A stretch of DNA of 64,000 nt from Ascochyta rabiei (GCF_004011695.2 NC_082405.1:310001-374000), one strand, 5' to 3'. Counted from the first letter of the stretch, positions 22,513-35,102 are shown. Numbers and translations are program-made. The notes: generated by a model not told the origin, from the sequence alone.

Positions 22513-23226
22513 TTATAGACCAGCAACAGCTAGATCGTCAGCTTCCTCACCCCTACAACCTGCCACCAAGCCCACAGCACGCCGCGACCCAATATTTAAA
22601 CTCGCCAGATCCACGTCCTCAGGCACCCCCTTGACCCAAACCGCTACCTCCACTCCCACCCCATCACTCACCACAACACCATCGACAAGCCTAACCCCTC
22701 GATTCTCAAACCCCAACCTCGTAAAAAGCTTCTGGCTCGCCAAGTTCTCTGGATGCGTAAACCCCGCAAACCGCACATGTCCCTTCACCTCACTAAAATA
22801 CCGCATGAGCGCCGTACAAGCCTCACGAGCAAACCCCCTTCCCTGGTACGCGGCGAGGAGCGCGAACCCCACGTCTGGAACAGCGGGACAAACAGCATCA
22901 GGGAAGCGCTGGAGCTGCATGGACACGGTGCCAACGTACTCGCGCTCTTGCTGCTCCGTGAAGGCGCGGTCCGGGTCGCGGAGCGAGATGATGTAGCGGC
23001 CGGTCCCTGTTCGCTCGAGGCGTTCGGCGCCGGCGGCTTGGGCCGCGCGCGCGGTGGACAGGGTTAGTGGTTGTGGATTGAAGCGTGCGGGGGTTTGCGC
23101 TTCCATGGCGCGCATTTCGGGGCTGTTTTTTAGTCGCGCTATGTACTCCATGTGCGCGTCGTTGGAGGGGTCGAGGTAGGAGAGGTGGAGGCGTGGGGTC
23201 GTGATGTGGAAGGTGGGGTCGAGCAT
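22513..23226 (-). CDS. GNAT-family N-acetyltransferase (RimJ/RimL type)
   Basis: Single-exon frame of 237 residues from the ATG at 23226 (MLDPTFHITTPRLHLSYLD). The beta1 block HITTPRLHL, the EYVGTVSMQL strand, the acetyl-CoA binding loop YQGRGFAREACTALMRYF and the terminal HPENLASQKLFTRLGF helix are the standard GNAT landmarks in order. It would transfer acetyl from acetyl-CoA to an amine, typical of the acetyltransf_3 group that acts on protein N-termini or small molecules. The C-terminal 40 residues after WVKGVPEDVDL are an extra tail. Substrate is unknown. Confidence 0.8.
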   Translation of the reverse strand: MLDPTFHITTPRLHLSYLDPSNDAHMEYIARLKNSPEMRAMEAQTPARFNPQPLTLSTARAAQAAGAERLERTGTGRYIISLRDPDRAFTEQQEREYVGTVSMQLQRFPDAVCPAVPDVGFALLAAYQGRGFAREACTALMRYFSEVKGHVRFAGFTHPENLASQKLFTRLGFENRGVRLVDGVVVSDGVGVEVAVWVKGVPEDVDLASLNIGSRRAVGLVAGCRGEEADDLAVAGL

Positions 23227-23582
23227 GTTGAGTTGCAAATCTGTGTTTGGGTACTTGGAAGGTGGTTGTTGTGCTAGGGTGTTGAATGTCTTGGGTTCTT
23301 TGCTTGTTGTTGCTTGTTGGTGCTTGTATACCTCGATCCCTATGGTGACTCATGCGTGCGGGATACACATGCTTCTTATCGCTTGATTGAGGTGTAAGCA
23401 CTAGAGGAAAACAGGAATGTGAAACTGTAAGCTGAATAGTAGCACATTCTTCTGAGTTATGGAAGCTATTATGAGCGGTATAGTGCTATATAATCCGCCA
23501 GAGTCAGATACTTCACGCAGAACCTACTCACGGTTTACTAGAGAGGTTGCACTATGTGGTATCTATTATCTTGAGAATGTCA

Positions 23583-25342
23583 CTATGGTGCTGTCTGAGT
23601 CACTGTTGGTGCTGTGCGATAGTAGGCATGTCCTTCTACTGCTGGTGTCGTCGTAACGGGCGTTTCGTCAGCACATCGACCAAACCAGCCCTTGCTCGTA
23701 CATGTTGTAGTCGTTGTTTCTGCTGAAGAGCTGGGCGTTATGGAGGTGGTTTTGTCTTTACAGCCAAACCAGCCAGGCTACTGTCGTCAGTCACTGCATA
23801 CCAATGCTCAAAATGCCAATCACCTACCGTCTTGCATGTGCTGATGCTTGATTCCGGGGGCGATGTTATAACAGGATTTGTCAACGTCGCGGTTGCGGTT
23901 GCGGTTGCGATTGTCGAGGTCTCATCACGGCATCCCCACCAACCGGGCGTTTTGCAGGTCTCGGTCCTCGTTCTGGTACGCGATGTGGGCGTAGCTGTCG
24001 ATGTTGTTGCAGGCTTGGTGTGCGTCCCATCTTCAAATTTCCAGAGGAAACAGTCTACGCATGTGACGTCTTCATCGACACACGTTGCTGCCTTGTCATA
24101 CTTCTTATACACGTTGTCAATTGCGTACCTGAGGCGGTGCGTTGTCGTGCTTTGCCTCCACCCCCAGTCTTTCACAACGTCGTAGGCACAGCGCTTTCCA
24201 GTGTGACATATCGTTTCGAACGCATAGCCGCCGATGGAGCAGAAGCTTGAGAAGCCGTTGCAGGTACCCATGTAGACTGGGTCAGCTGTATGTCCGAAGT
24301 GGAAGCCTCCCGTGTTCTTCCGAAGTGGAGCGACATCCCCAGCTACAGGTAGTCCAAGTCGCTTTGCTGCCATGGCTTGTGGATATGCTTCAAACGAGAC
24401 TGCCGGGATGCCATGCTGCAATCCAATCAGCGAGGCCAGCACGCCACCCAAGCTGTGTCCGGTCGTGATGATGTTCGCATCGGGATATATGCGCAGTACC
24501 TCTTCATACAGTTCGACTGTCGCGAGGTAATACCTATTCGGTTTCCTCAGCTCTTCCCTAACGCACTTGTCATCACAAGAATAAGTGCCGGTCATGCAGT
24601 CACAACTCTGTTTCCACCAATACGAGCCACCCTGACCACAGCAGCAGGAGCCGAACAAGTTATCGTTTTCTTTGTCATGACCAGAGGTTCCGTTTCCCTC
24701 GAACATGGCGACCGTGGTACCCTTAACCGATAGAATGATGGTGGAGTTCGTGTCGTCGGTGAAGACATGGCCTCTAATGCCGCTGTCATCCCAGCCGAAC
24801 GGCACAGACGAGTTGTAGTTCTCGTCGACGTCCATCCATTCCGGATCCTCTGGGCCAGGCTTATAGGCGTCCTCTGACATCGAAGCCAGACTGATTACTG
24901 TATCCTTATCTTCAACATCCGGACCAGCAACATCTTCGGCGACCCACAATGGCGACATCGTGGACCACATTGGCCTCTGGCCATCATACTTGTAAATCTT
25001 TGAGGGCTTCTCGATGGTGATCGAGGCCTTTTTGACAACAAAGGGTCCGAATTCGCCGACAGCTTCAGCTTGGACCATCCTATCGGACGTCACGTCCAAC
25101 CTCCTCGCACGCGGTCCCGGCTGGCCCGCACCATGATGAATAATGTGTCGCAAGGTCAAACCATCGTTGTTGGAAGTGCTGGTAAAGGCACGGATCGAGG
25201 ATGGCAAGGTCTCATGAGTGTAGAAACCCAAATAGGAGCCTAAAAACGCCAGAAGTATCGTGACCTGCGCGAAGATACCAACGGCAAAGAGAGATTTCCA
25301 GATTGCAGCCCAAGTTTGGCGAGATCCTTCAGGCGAGCGCAT
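23583..25342 (-). CDS. ATG15: Autophagic-body lipase Atg15
   Basis: Two exons, 23828-25342 and 23583-23777, give 569 residues. A single N-terminal membrane anchor (about residues 14-41, SLFAVGIFAQVTILLAF) is followed by a lumenal class-3 lipase domain. The nucleophile elbow TTGHSLGGVLASL lies near residue 297; a Cys-rich segment (SCCCGQGG) precedes it, and FHFGHTADPVYMGTCNG and GYAFETICHTGKRC follow, as in yeast and mould Atg15. Family role: phospholipase that breaks autophagic-body membranes in the vacuole, reached by the MVB route. The C-terminal tail is Thr-rich with three related Cys-Gly-Trp units; unit two is completed across the 50-nt intron. Without that intron the frame stops early at 23738. 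Confidence 0.93.
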
Positions 25343-26043
25343 GTTATGTAGGCATTGTAGTAATGTCGAAGGAGAGGAGGCTGGCTTGGTAGATAAGGCG
25401 AGCCGGACGAGCGCCGGGCATGCGCACGTGAGCCACCTAGCCCGCTTCGGGTTACGTCACCCAGTCACATTCACAACCATCATCTCCGTCACGCCCCCTT
25501 CTTTTCTGGTCATGCAGAGGTTTCACATATTAGGTCGACGCATGAAACAAATAGTCAGCACGCGTTTTGCATGCTGGATATGGGGACAAGATTCGCCGCC
25601 CGCTCACCAATCCGTTCTCAACCCTTTGAGAGTCGATAGCAAGACTCTAGTGACACTTCTGGATGCTAGATGATCTCTCATGTTCCTAGAATGCGAAACA
25701 CAAGCACGCAGTTCCCATGTTTTTAGGAGGTGTCCGCAACAGGTCGGCAATAGCCCTGTTGGTTTCTAGGCCGACAAGGGCACAACATGATTTACGTACG
25801 TTAGACAACCTAACCCACATTTACTGAAAACTTCCAGCGAGCGTGAATTAAGACTAGGAAATGGCAGCTACTGTCTGTCAGTTCTATTGCACGTTGGGAG
25901 AAGACCTCATCAGCGCCCTTGGGTTCTTTGTTTGTTATGCTGTTTTCTAGTGATGATTAAGTCGACTGCATATTGTTGGCTAATAGACATGGAAGATTAA
26001 CGAAAGCAGGGATCCCTCGCGCTGTGTCTTTCATGGCTCGCTA
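25343..26043. other. Divergent promoter region ATG15 / MFS transporter
   Basis: 700 bases between head-to-head genes. No supportable gene or RNA seen. Confidence 0.5.
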
Positions 26044-27921
26044 ATGGCTAGAGCCTCCCAACTTAAAACTCATCATCTGTTCACTCACCTCGTTCTTGAC
26101 AACGCTCAACAGGGCCTTCATCACGTGATCCCGAGGATGCCAGGATTAGAAGAGGAAAATTTCCATAATCTAGCGACCAACCTTTCGTCTCCGCCTTCTT
26201 CTCGCAGCATGTCGGCAACAAGGCATGCAGGATATCACTCTGGTGGTCGTCGCTCTACAGAGCTTGACGTCTTTAGTCCCAACGACGCGCCAGACAGGGC
26301 GTCTACGCTGCAGCCTGAAAGCGAAACGCCAACATCACAATATCCTCGTGGGATTCGATTAATTCTGATCACTGTGGGTCTTGTGCTTAGCATTTTCCTC
26401 TCAGCGCTTGATTCGACTATCATCGCAACGGCCATTCCCAGCATTACGACGGAATTTGGAAGCATCAGCAACATCGCATGGTATGGTAGTGCGTACATCA
26501 TCACCAATGCAGCGCTTCAGTCGTGTTGGGGGAAGGCCTACAACTACTTCCCTCTTAAGACCACTTTCCTGCTGTCCATCTTGGTCTTTGAAGCTGGCAA
26601 CGTCATCTGTGCGCTGGCACCCAGCAGCGTAGTACTAATCTTTGGTCGTGTTATCGCTGGCTGTGGCGGTGGCGGGATCATGACTGGAGCCTTCATTATC
26701 ATTGCACTCACAGCTGGACCAGAGTATCGTGCTGCGTACATGGGTGTTCTGGGCGTAACGTTCGGTTGTGCAAGCGTTGTAGGGCCGCTCATGGGAGGGG
26801 CACTGACTGATGGCCCAGGCTGGAGGTTTTGCTTCTGGTAAGTTGAGCTCCACGGACAGATACTCCAGTCGAGCTAAAAGGTGTGAAGGATCAGCTTGCC
26901 AATCGGATTTGCAGCAGCTTCAACTATGTTCATCTGCTTCACATCTCCTCTCCGCCCCAGAGAAGCCTCACTGCGAGAGAAACTTGTCCAACTCGACCTC
27001 AACGGTGGTGTGCTTGTATCAACCTCTCTCTCGTGTTTTGTACTCGCCATGCATTGGCTAGGGATACACTCGTCCAACAGCCCGCGTGTCATAGGCAGCT
27101 TCATTGGATTTGCTTCGCTCCTCGTCTGCTTTGTCATCAACGAGTGGATGATGGGTGATAAAGCCATGATCCAGTCCCATCTTCTAAAGAACAAGATGGT
27201 GCTTGCGAACGCCTGCTACATTTTCTTCTTGGCAGGGGCTTACTTCCCACTACTGTATACATTGCCTATCCAGTTTCAGTCGGTCAACAACGTCACTGCC
27301 TCACAAAGCGGTGTTCGGTTGATTCCACTTGTACTTGGCATTTCTGCTTTTACGATGATCGCAAACGGCCTTCTCACGTTCTGGCGTCACTACAAACCCT
27401 TCCTTTTAGTCGGCGCTATCTTTGCCATCGCTGGTAATGCAAGGATTTACACATCCAATGCGAGCACACTCACGAGCGAGTGGGTGGGCTACGAGATCCT
27501 CTCGGCTATCGGTATTGGCATCGCACTTCAGATCCCGATGATATCCAACCAAGCCCTGGTCCCAGCAGACAATATGGCGGCTGTTACATCGCTCACGTTG
27601 TTCATGGAGAACTGTGGAACAGCACTCTTCGTTGCGTCGAGCGAAGCAGCTTTCACGAACGGACTGCTATCAAGCCTAGCGCGCAACCTTCCAGATGTTG
27701 ATTCAAAGAACGTACTGGACGCTGGTGCGACGCAGATCAGAAGTTTGTTCGGGGGTAGAGAACTCGAACAGGTACTAGGAAGTTACCTAGACGGATGCAA
27801 GACTAGTCACATCATCACAGTTGTTTGCGGTGCAACTGCTGGCTTGATCTCCCTATCGAACGCTGGCCCTGTAGCGGTTACCTGGGCGAGGCTGAGAATT
27901 AGGAAAGCACATGAACGATGA
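26044..27921 (+). CDS. MFS drug/metabolite efflux transporter (DHA2-like)
   Basis: Two exons, 26044-26837 and 26889-27921, give up to 608 residues. The join restores the tryptophan in GWRFCFW-ISLPIGF, a conserved point of this family. Motif C-like and A-like elements are visible: LSALDSTIIATAIPSITTEF in TM1, LIFGRVIAGCGGGGIMTGAF, and GPLMGGALTDGPGWRF. The number and spacing of hydrophobic stretches fit the 14-helix DHA2 group, which exports toxins, drugs or secondary metabolites by proton antiport at the plasma membrane. An alternative start is the ATG at 26137 (MPGLEEENFHN). It flanks the catabolic region but is separated by one gene and a broken regulator. Confidence 0.85.
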
Positions 27922-28427
27922 AGAAATAGCATAGTTTTAGGGTTCAAGCCCTCAATATATGAGTTTTGAGTTATGTGGAGGAAATGAGGAGCGTTTGAGA
28001 GTATGTTCAGGTGATCGATGATGGACCACTGTCTTGTATTAGATGGGATAGAAAACCGAAAACCACTCTATATACTCGGAGCTCCGGAGACAGGTTTATC
28101 CTGCTCCGGCTGCGCGTGCCAGATACTCGTCATGTGCTCCCGCACCGGTCAGATGCTCCCATCTGGAGCATCTCGTAACCACTCTGTAGTACTCTTACTC
28201 TCCCGCCACAAGTTATTATTGTGGTATAGATTCGTCTCTCTGATCATTGTCCCTGGTATCGGCCCGGAAGACAAGTTTCGAGAACTTTCGACGACATCCG
28301 GTTCTATCCGACGTGCTAGGCTGCAGCTTCAGACAAATAAGGTATCGGTCTGGGCATGATCACTGTAGTTGTCTTTGCTTGCCAAAACAATTCCTTGAAG
28401 TTCGCTACTCATTCTGTCGCCATCAAG

Positions 28428-29004
28428 ATGCCTACCACACCAGTCGTCGCCATGGTCATGGCACCAATACATCTTCTCACTTATTCTGCATTGCTCGGAA
28501 CTGAGCTGTATCAAAGCTTCATCATGACAAAGGTCGCCTTCCAAGCTTTGCCACGCTCAGCTTTCACAAGCTTACAAAAGCGTGTTTTCCCCATATATTT
28601 TAAGAGTCAGAGTCTGCTTCTGATTTTGGTCGCCCTGACCCTACCGCCATACGGGCCAGCATCTGTGGTCCACAATAAGAGCGACTGGGTTCCACTTGTC
28701 ATAGCTGGAGGTACCGCCGCTTTGAATTTATCTGTTTATGGGCCGAGGACTCTAAGATTCATGGTTGAGAGGGTTCATCAAAGTACGTTTCAATCTTGCA
28801 TACCACCTCGACTGACGTAATCCAGCAACCCGCGATTCAAAGCCTTTGACAGATTCGAAGGAAATCAGCGTTGAGATGAAGCGACTCAATCGCTTGTTCT
28901 CCAAAGCACATGCCATGAGCATCCACTTGAATCTAATTTCCATTATCGCGACGTTGTGTTATGGTTGGCGACTGTCTTCGAAACTGAGCTTTGAGGCCGC
29001 TTGA
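28428..29004 (+). CDS. TMEM205-like (DUF4149) membrane protein
   Basis: Two exons, 28428-28782 and 28826-29004, give 177 residues. Hydrophobic helices occur at PVVAMVMAPIHLLTYSALLG, SQSLLLILVALTLPPYG, WVPLVIAGGTAALNLSVYGP and a last one near the C-terminus (HLNLISIIATLCYGW). The block GTELYQSFIMTKVAFQALP followed by FTSLQKRVFPIYF is the fungal DUF4149/TMEM205 signature. The function of the family in fungi is not settled. The intron is 43 nt, at the short end for the genome. I chose the ATG at 28428 because the conserved domain begins at once after it; the frame is open further upstream. Confidence 0.75.
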
Positions 29005-29509
29005 AGACAAACCGGGTAGTAGCCAGACTTGTCAACAGACAAAGCAGAACAAACAATATTTTGAGCCTTTATTTGAGTCGTTGGAAGATTTTCAGCCACA
29101 GACTATTGTTTGATTGATTATTAAGCTGCGACTGGCCTGTTTTGTTTGATTATTTGATTGTACATTGAAAAAAAACCTGGGAGGTGGCTGGGGCGGTCAG
29201 AAGGCCTCCTCTCTCTACTCAAACAATATCAACCAGATTCAATGTTCTCTATTATAACATTAGATTTTGTTTGATTCTGAGACCTCCTGCAGTTTTGGTT
29301 ATTTAATTTAGAATAACTAAACAAAATCAAATCAATATCATTGAAACAATTTGATTGTTGACAACCTTGCTTGGGGCACTTTCAGCAGCTCTGTTAGATA
29401 GGATCGTAAGCTACTCATGACCTTCTGCTATTCAATATATGACGCCAAAATTTTAGGCGCCCTGTGGTGAGCACGGCACGGCTGTTTATAATTTGCAGCC
29501 GATCGTCGG
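29005..29509. other. AT-rich spacer with TTTGATT repeats
   Basis: 500 bases rich in scattered TTGTTTGATT and AAACAATAT words on both strands, with some inverted similarity between about 29139-29165 and 29318-29352. It may be the remains of a small mobile element, but I could not define ends. Confidence 0.35.
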
Positions 29510-31807
29510 ATGAGTGAAGACCAGCAGTTCGTTGCGACAAGAGCGGCTATCTCGCGCACGTCGCAAGCATGTCAACGTTGCAGAAGCCTTAAGACCCGCT
29601 GTTTGCCAAGCAGCCAACCAGGGACGTGTCAGCGGTACGTGTGATGTGTCAGCACTGTACGCCCTTTAACATTTGTTCTTGATACAAGAGTGAGCTGATC
29701 AAATGCGCAGGTGCTTCGCTGCTGGACGTGAGTGTGCATGGGCTGAGGCTCCTTGAAGGGCCAGGAAGCTGCGAGCACCATCGTGAGCATAACCCCTTCA
29801 AATTCATGAACCAGATACGGACATACCGCGGAAGTATTGCGCAAGTGGAGCAAAAGATAGATGGACTTGTTGCGAGCCTTGTCAGCCCAGTTCTGATAGC
29901 GAGCACAATGCGAGCGGCTGCATAACATGAACAGCCCTAGGTCTTAGGCAGGGGCTTTGCACCCCAGACAGACCAAGGAAGTAGACCAGTAGTGCCTGGT
30001 AACTGGTTACCGTTCACATTATCGTTCGAGCAGCGTCCACAATCTCCAGAGAAGCATTCAGAGCATGTAGTTGAGGATGAAGATGTGACCGACCGCCAAC
30101 ATGTCGAGCAGACCCGTAGGATATGTAGCTTTGCTAATCGCAGTTGTCTTGATCAGAATGCAGATGGTCTCTTCAAACCTTCAAAGCGACGCGAGGATCT
30201 TATCGAGGATCCTGTCATCCAGAATCATCTGACAATACGCGAGGCGGACTCTTTATTGAATGGATACCAGAAGTTATCAAACTAGTTCCCTTTCGTCCAT
30301 CTCTCTGTTCGACAGCTTTATCGGAACGCACCCATGTTATTCCTTGCGATGATTACTGCCGCATCTTAGAAAGAGCATCAACGCCAGCTTGTGCTAGACA
30401 TCATCTATAGACAAGAGCTCGCAAATCGTACCATCGTACGGCCCCCAAAGAATCCGAGTCTTGTACAAAGCGTACTCGTGTATCTTTCCTAGTGCATTTG
30501 CCTTTTTTTTACTCAACCCTGCCATGCTTACCCCTCACCACGTACCAGTTTGTTCTTTCACACAAATCGCAACAAATATTCTTCCTTCACCACCTTGTCG
30601 TTGAACTTGCCCTCGACATTGGACTTCACCGCTATTTCCAACCCGCAAGTTTCATCAATCGCCAGACCATTCAACAGATCTGTCCACAAGAGAAGCGTGA
30701 GCGTCAACGAACATTTCTTGACTGTTACTATCTCGCCTCGATGTACGTAGAATCGGATCATGATGGTTGATGACACTGACTATAACTAGGATCTCGACAG
30801 CATTGCAAAAGCCCAATCTACTAAAACATAGTTCTGAGATGATTGAATGGGCATGGGACTTGAAACGCTACGGAGAATTTGACACTGATAGAACCATAGG
30901 ATCTCTTATTTCTTTACGTCAACTGGATGACCAGATCCAGGATACTCTATTCGCTGGTGCTGCGGCAGACGCATCACTTGCTGACGCCTGCGTGGCCATG
31001 CATGTAAGGTTTATGGAGTCTCAACTTGATACTTAGTAACGAGATTGCGAAGAAGTGGAGTGTCAATAAAGTAAGCTAACGTTCAGCTCGGGTGAACTAC
31101 ATCTAACTTGTTGACAGTGCTTTCGCTCTCGTATCATTACACCGATATATCACTTCATACAATCGCCTTCTGTCCGCTGCCTAAATCTGCGCAGCCAGTC
31201 ATGACAGATGATACTCATCTCAAAACTTTGTTCTCGGCGTTGAAGGCAGACAAGCGATTCTTCGATGCTTTACTGTCGTTCCCAGGTTCCAAATATCATC
31301 TCATCTCCTTTTCAGAGTGGACACGACTACCATCCGCCATGATGATTGTAACTAAACTATGCATTCCTACCAATGCGTTTTTTTGCAGCGGGCTGGGACG
31401 TCAAGCCAGCAGGAGAGTTTGTGCGCCTGGAGACCTCCCTCGAAGCTCTGTGCTATCGGTTCCAGAATCAGACGACATATGACAAGGTCAGGCAGCCGCA
31501 TTATAACTTCTGGCGGGCTATGCGATATGTGACCTATTTGACGCGAGATTGGTACGTTCGAAAGATCAATCCACAAAGGCGAACACATGCCTCTAATCAA
31601 GCCACATCATGCGAAAACACCGCAAATCATTTCCTGGCATTGCCAACGCCTCCGGACGGTCGTACGCGGAACCAATTCGCTGATCTTGCAAATATGGACA
31701 TTAGCAATGCGGAAGCAGGTTTAGAGGCAGGCCAAGGGGAAGAAAATGACCCTTTTGCTTCTATGAAGTCTGCAAATCTTGATGTGGAACAGTTTCTCGA
31801 TATGTGA
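29510..31807 (+). pseudogene. Broken Zn2Cys6 fungal-specific transcription factor
   Basis: An intact N-terminus (ATG 29510, intron 29635-29710) encodes a perfect binuclear cluster, C-x2-C-x6-C-x8-C-x2-C-x6-C, ending GRECAWAEAP. A TGA at 29754 follows at once. The rest of a fungal-specific regulator can be followed piecewise: coiled-coil-like IAQVEQKIDGLVASLV, EADSLLNGYQKLSN, FPFVHLSVRQLYRNAP, then HHLVVELALDIGLHR, ERQRTFLDCYYLAS, and a C-terminal part from LKTLFSALKADKRFF to VEQFLDM at 31807. The pieces lie in different frames and are interrupted, for example by TAG at 30367 and by frame changes near 29800 and 30285. Several stops fit C-to-T changes (CGA to TGA, CAG to TAG). It cannot make a full regulator as sequenced. 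Confidence 0.85.
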
Positions 31808-32353
31808 TTATGGGGTGATGAATGAGCTTTGGCGGTGGAAGCATGTGCTTCTGGAAATTAATACCTCCATTTCTCCATTTAACTCTCCATCTGTCCGGCG
31901 CAGTTGAGAAAATTTAGAAAAGACTGTAATAGTGTTCGCGTTACACACTATCACGTCTCGGGTTGAGATGTCGCGAATAGTTGTCGATCGTCGTCCACCC
32001 CGCATGTGTCACCCCACAAACTATGCACGTCCCGAAATGAACACGGCAAGTATTCCCCGATCTGGGAGTGAACCGTCCACTGTCTGTCGGGCCGGTACCA
32101 AGTTCTGGGAAGATGAAAAATCGAAGCCAATGACGTGCGTCAAATACTCATTGCGTCTTTGCCTTCACGGGGTATTACAACTGCGCCATGGAGGATCTTG
32201 GGATCCCGTCCGCCGTACGACCACGTGTAATTTTGAGATGTAGCAATGATTTTCCTGTTCACAACTAAGTATAAATGTTTCTGCGTCGTGATCTCGAGCT
32301 AAGCTTGAGTCATTCGGAACCAGCTCAACACACCCATTTTACGGTCAACCATT

Positions 32354-33153
32354 ATGCGTTTGACTCTTTTGAGCTTCCTTCCAGCCACTCTTGCGTTGCC
32401 GGCAATCCTTCAGTCTCGTGCTGACGAGCCTGTTTACTGGCTACTCGCTGGTGACTCTACTACAGCGACAAATGGAGGCTGGGGTGATGCTTTCCTCGCT
32501 ACTACTGTCGCAGAAGGTTCATCTGGTGTAAACTATGGACACAGCGGCTCAACCACGAAGTCTTTCCGCGCTGGTGGCGACTGGGACAAGGTCATTAACG
32601 AAATTGGCTCGAACAAGGAAGACTACCGCGTCTATGTGACTTTGCAGGTACGTGCTCTACTAGCTCGATGCTGCCTACGTATACATCATGCTTACATCTA
32701 AAGTGGGGGCATAATGATCAAAAGCCTACAAGTGGCGTCACTATTACCGATTACAAGACTAATCTGGCCACATTCGCCTCCGAAGCCAGCTCAGCAGGTG
32801 CAACGCCTATCCTCGTCACTCCTTTGACTCGCCGCACATTCAGCGGTGGAAAAGTCGTCGAGAATCTCGTCAACGAGACAGCAGCCGTCATCGAGGTCGC
32901 TGAAGCGAATTCCTTGCACTGGATCAATCTGAACGAGGCCTCCACCAAGTATGTCAATGCAATCGGGTCGGCGGCGGCAGACAAATACAACTTGGCTTCA
33001 GGGGACCGCACACATGTCAACGAGTGGGGAGGAGTTGTCTTTGCACGAATCATGAGCGATCTGTTGGTTGGAAAGTACCCAGAAGAGTTCGAAAGTGTGA
33101 CAAAGAAGAACGAGACATTGACTGCGTTGATCGCTGCGGGTACAGTTGCATAG
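32354..33153 (+). CDS. Rhamnogalacturonan acetylesterase (CE12, SGNH)
   Basis: Two exons, 32354-32647 and 32704-33153, give 247 residues. Signal peptide MRLTLLSFLPATLALPA. SGNH landmarks: LLAGDSTTATNGGWGD (block I, nucleophile Ser), VNYGHSGSTTKSF (block II Gly), WGHNDQKP (block III Asn, rebuilt exactly at the exon junction) and GDRTHVNEWGG (block V Asp-x2-His). Family knowledge: it removes acetyl groups from the rhamnogalacturonan backbone of pectin outside the cell. It lies between the broken regulator and the aromatic catabolic genes and is likely a neighbour acting on plant wall rather than part of the pathway. Confidence 0.9.
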
Positions 33154-33779
33154 CTATCCTACATTCTGGGTAACAGAGATAGACCCGCCTTCGAAAGCTT
33201 TAAGGTACCCAGTGTTAATTGCCAATCTCGTACAATATATTGAGCACTGCAATACTGGAACGGTCTCAGAAGATGCTGTAAGCCCATTTCTCTGCATATC
33301 AAGGGCTTTCCGCTCCAGCATTCGGGACCTTTTTCCAAAGTGCTGAGGCCAGTCTGTTTTGGTATCACTCAGGGTAGCTGGTTGAATGGTGACAAATCGT
33401 CTCGTGCAATGAAGCCCGTTCGACATTCTGAGACCCTATACTCATATTCAAGCAGTTAGGGCCAGTTTGGAAGCCGGTGCCCTTAGGTGTAACTTATTGC
33501 CCATTAACGATAGGGTCGCCCAAGTATGTTTGGCCTCGTCCGGTCAGGCGCTCGACAGAATTAGCAAACATGAGTTGGTGAAGATTGTGCTCTGTTTCGA
33601 ACCCGCATATTTCTGTTCCTGTGCTGGTAAGATACAAGCTGAAGGAGGGAGAGGTGTTAAACAGGCGGGTAATAAGATCCTCGAAGGCGGGATCGATTCC
33701 AAAATCGGGCATTACTGCTAGATCTCCGAGTGAAATCTGGTGCATGGCAACCTACATGGCGCCGCTTAAGCTGTCCAAA

Positions 33780-34229
33780 TTACATACAACACGCGAGCAT
33801 GGCACGCCAATCATAATCTCGTTTGTGTCTTTCAGACTCGACAAAGGCGAGAATTTGAGAGTCAAGTCGCACGCTCCGCGTAGGCTCGTCGAACAACTTT
33901 GAGTGTAGCTGGAGAAGCTCATGCTCCATTTCGGCGTATACCTGATTACATAAGAGGACAAAACCACAGCAGATCGAAAGGCTTCTTTCATTTGGCAAAG
34001 CTCTCGTCTTCGCAGAATTTATATGTAGCAATTTATCTTTCAGACCAAAAACCCAGACGTGCAGTACGAGCAAATCTGAGCATTTTTCACGAGGCATACA
34101 GAATGGCATTGCCAGGGAGTCTAAGAAGCAGCGATGGATGCACAGGCGAAGTTCTGCTGGAAGTTCGAGGAAAAGAGAGCGGGTTGTCTCGCCTATGATG
34201 GGAGTACAATTTTCGACAGGATCTGAGTG
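33780..34229 (-). pseudogene. F-box-like fungal hypothetical, fragment
   Basis: A 149-codon exon starts after a good intron acceptor (donor GTAAGT, CACTAATC branch-like site) and contains SLFLELPAELRLCIHRCFLD, the F-box-like opening of many ascomycete orphan proteins, followed by GFVLLCNQVYAEMEHELLQL, like the usual CRQVYAEA element. The frame then stops at 33780; a further open frame (33494-33745) may be a later exon. I found no clear start exon, so this is a degraded or incompletely modelled gene. Confidence 0.3.
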
Positions 34230-35102
34230 CTTTTCACATTTTCTGATTAGTGCGGTTGTGACTTACCTTCGTAGCGATCTCAACCTGTCTCCAGGGTCAA
34301 GAAGTCCTCAAATGAAGGAACCACGTTTGTTCTTTCCACTCCGTCTTGAGGTTCATAGCCAGCGTTTTATGAATCTCATTTGAGCTGGGGTATGATAGGC
34401 TATTCGCGTGCAGACCAGGAGTTCTGTCCATGGTAACTCGGCAGGCTATGGCACTGGCACTGGCACCAGAGGCATTCTGCACCGCATTCCTGGGAACCTC
34501 AACGATTAGACGAATGTACGTAACGTTGTATTATTAAAGATTAATGTCGCTTGCTCTCTTACACAGGATCGACTGTCGAATCTGACCTCCGCTTGCACTA
34601 GCCACCAAAATAGGGCCAGCCCCACTCGCTTAGTCTTATAATCTATCTGGTGCACGGCGATATGTACGCACCCCCCCCCCCCCATATTTGGAACGTTAAC
34701 TCATTAACACAAACTATGAACGCATCAACAAAAACTATGAATACAGGCAGATGAATGATTGGCTATGTTTTTGTGGTTGTCACGTTTTGCCCTGCATGCT
34801 GTCACCCAATCTGTCACTTTCACTGTCAACCAGATGTAGTTAGCCAGTCAGGACCTCTTGAATTTTTATGACGTATTTATGATTGTACTCGTCCAAATCT
34901 GTGGAGAGTGCATACATATCGCCGTGCATTATATACACAATAGTTATACTGCCTGCAAGAACAGTCTATGGAGTAGCACACTGTCACAGAACACGGAGTC
35001 GCTCTGCTCCTGAAGGGTTTGCAGCTTTAATCGAAAAACGGGTTATCAGGAGTATATGATAGATGTTTTTCAATGCTTATATAGATGGGCGCTGAAGCTC
35101 CA
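34230..35102. other. Intergenic with poly-C run
   Basis: No supportable gene. A C homopolymer of 13 lies at 34671-34683, followed by AT-rich sequence up to the 3' end of the maleylacetate reductase gene. Confidence 0.5.
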
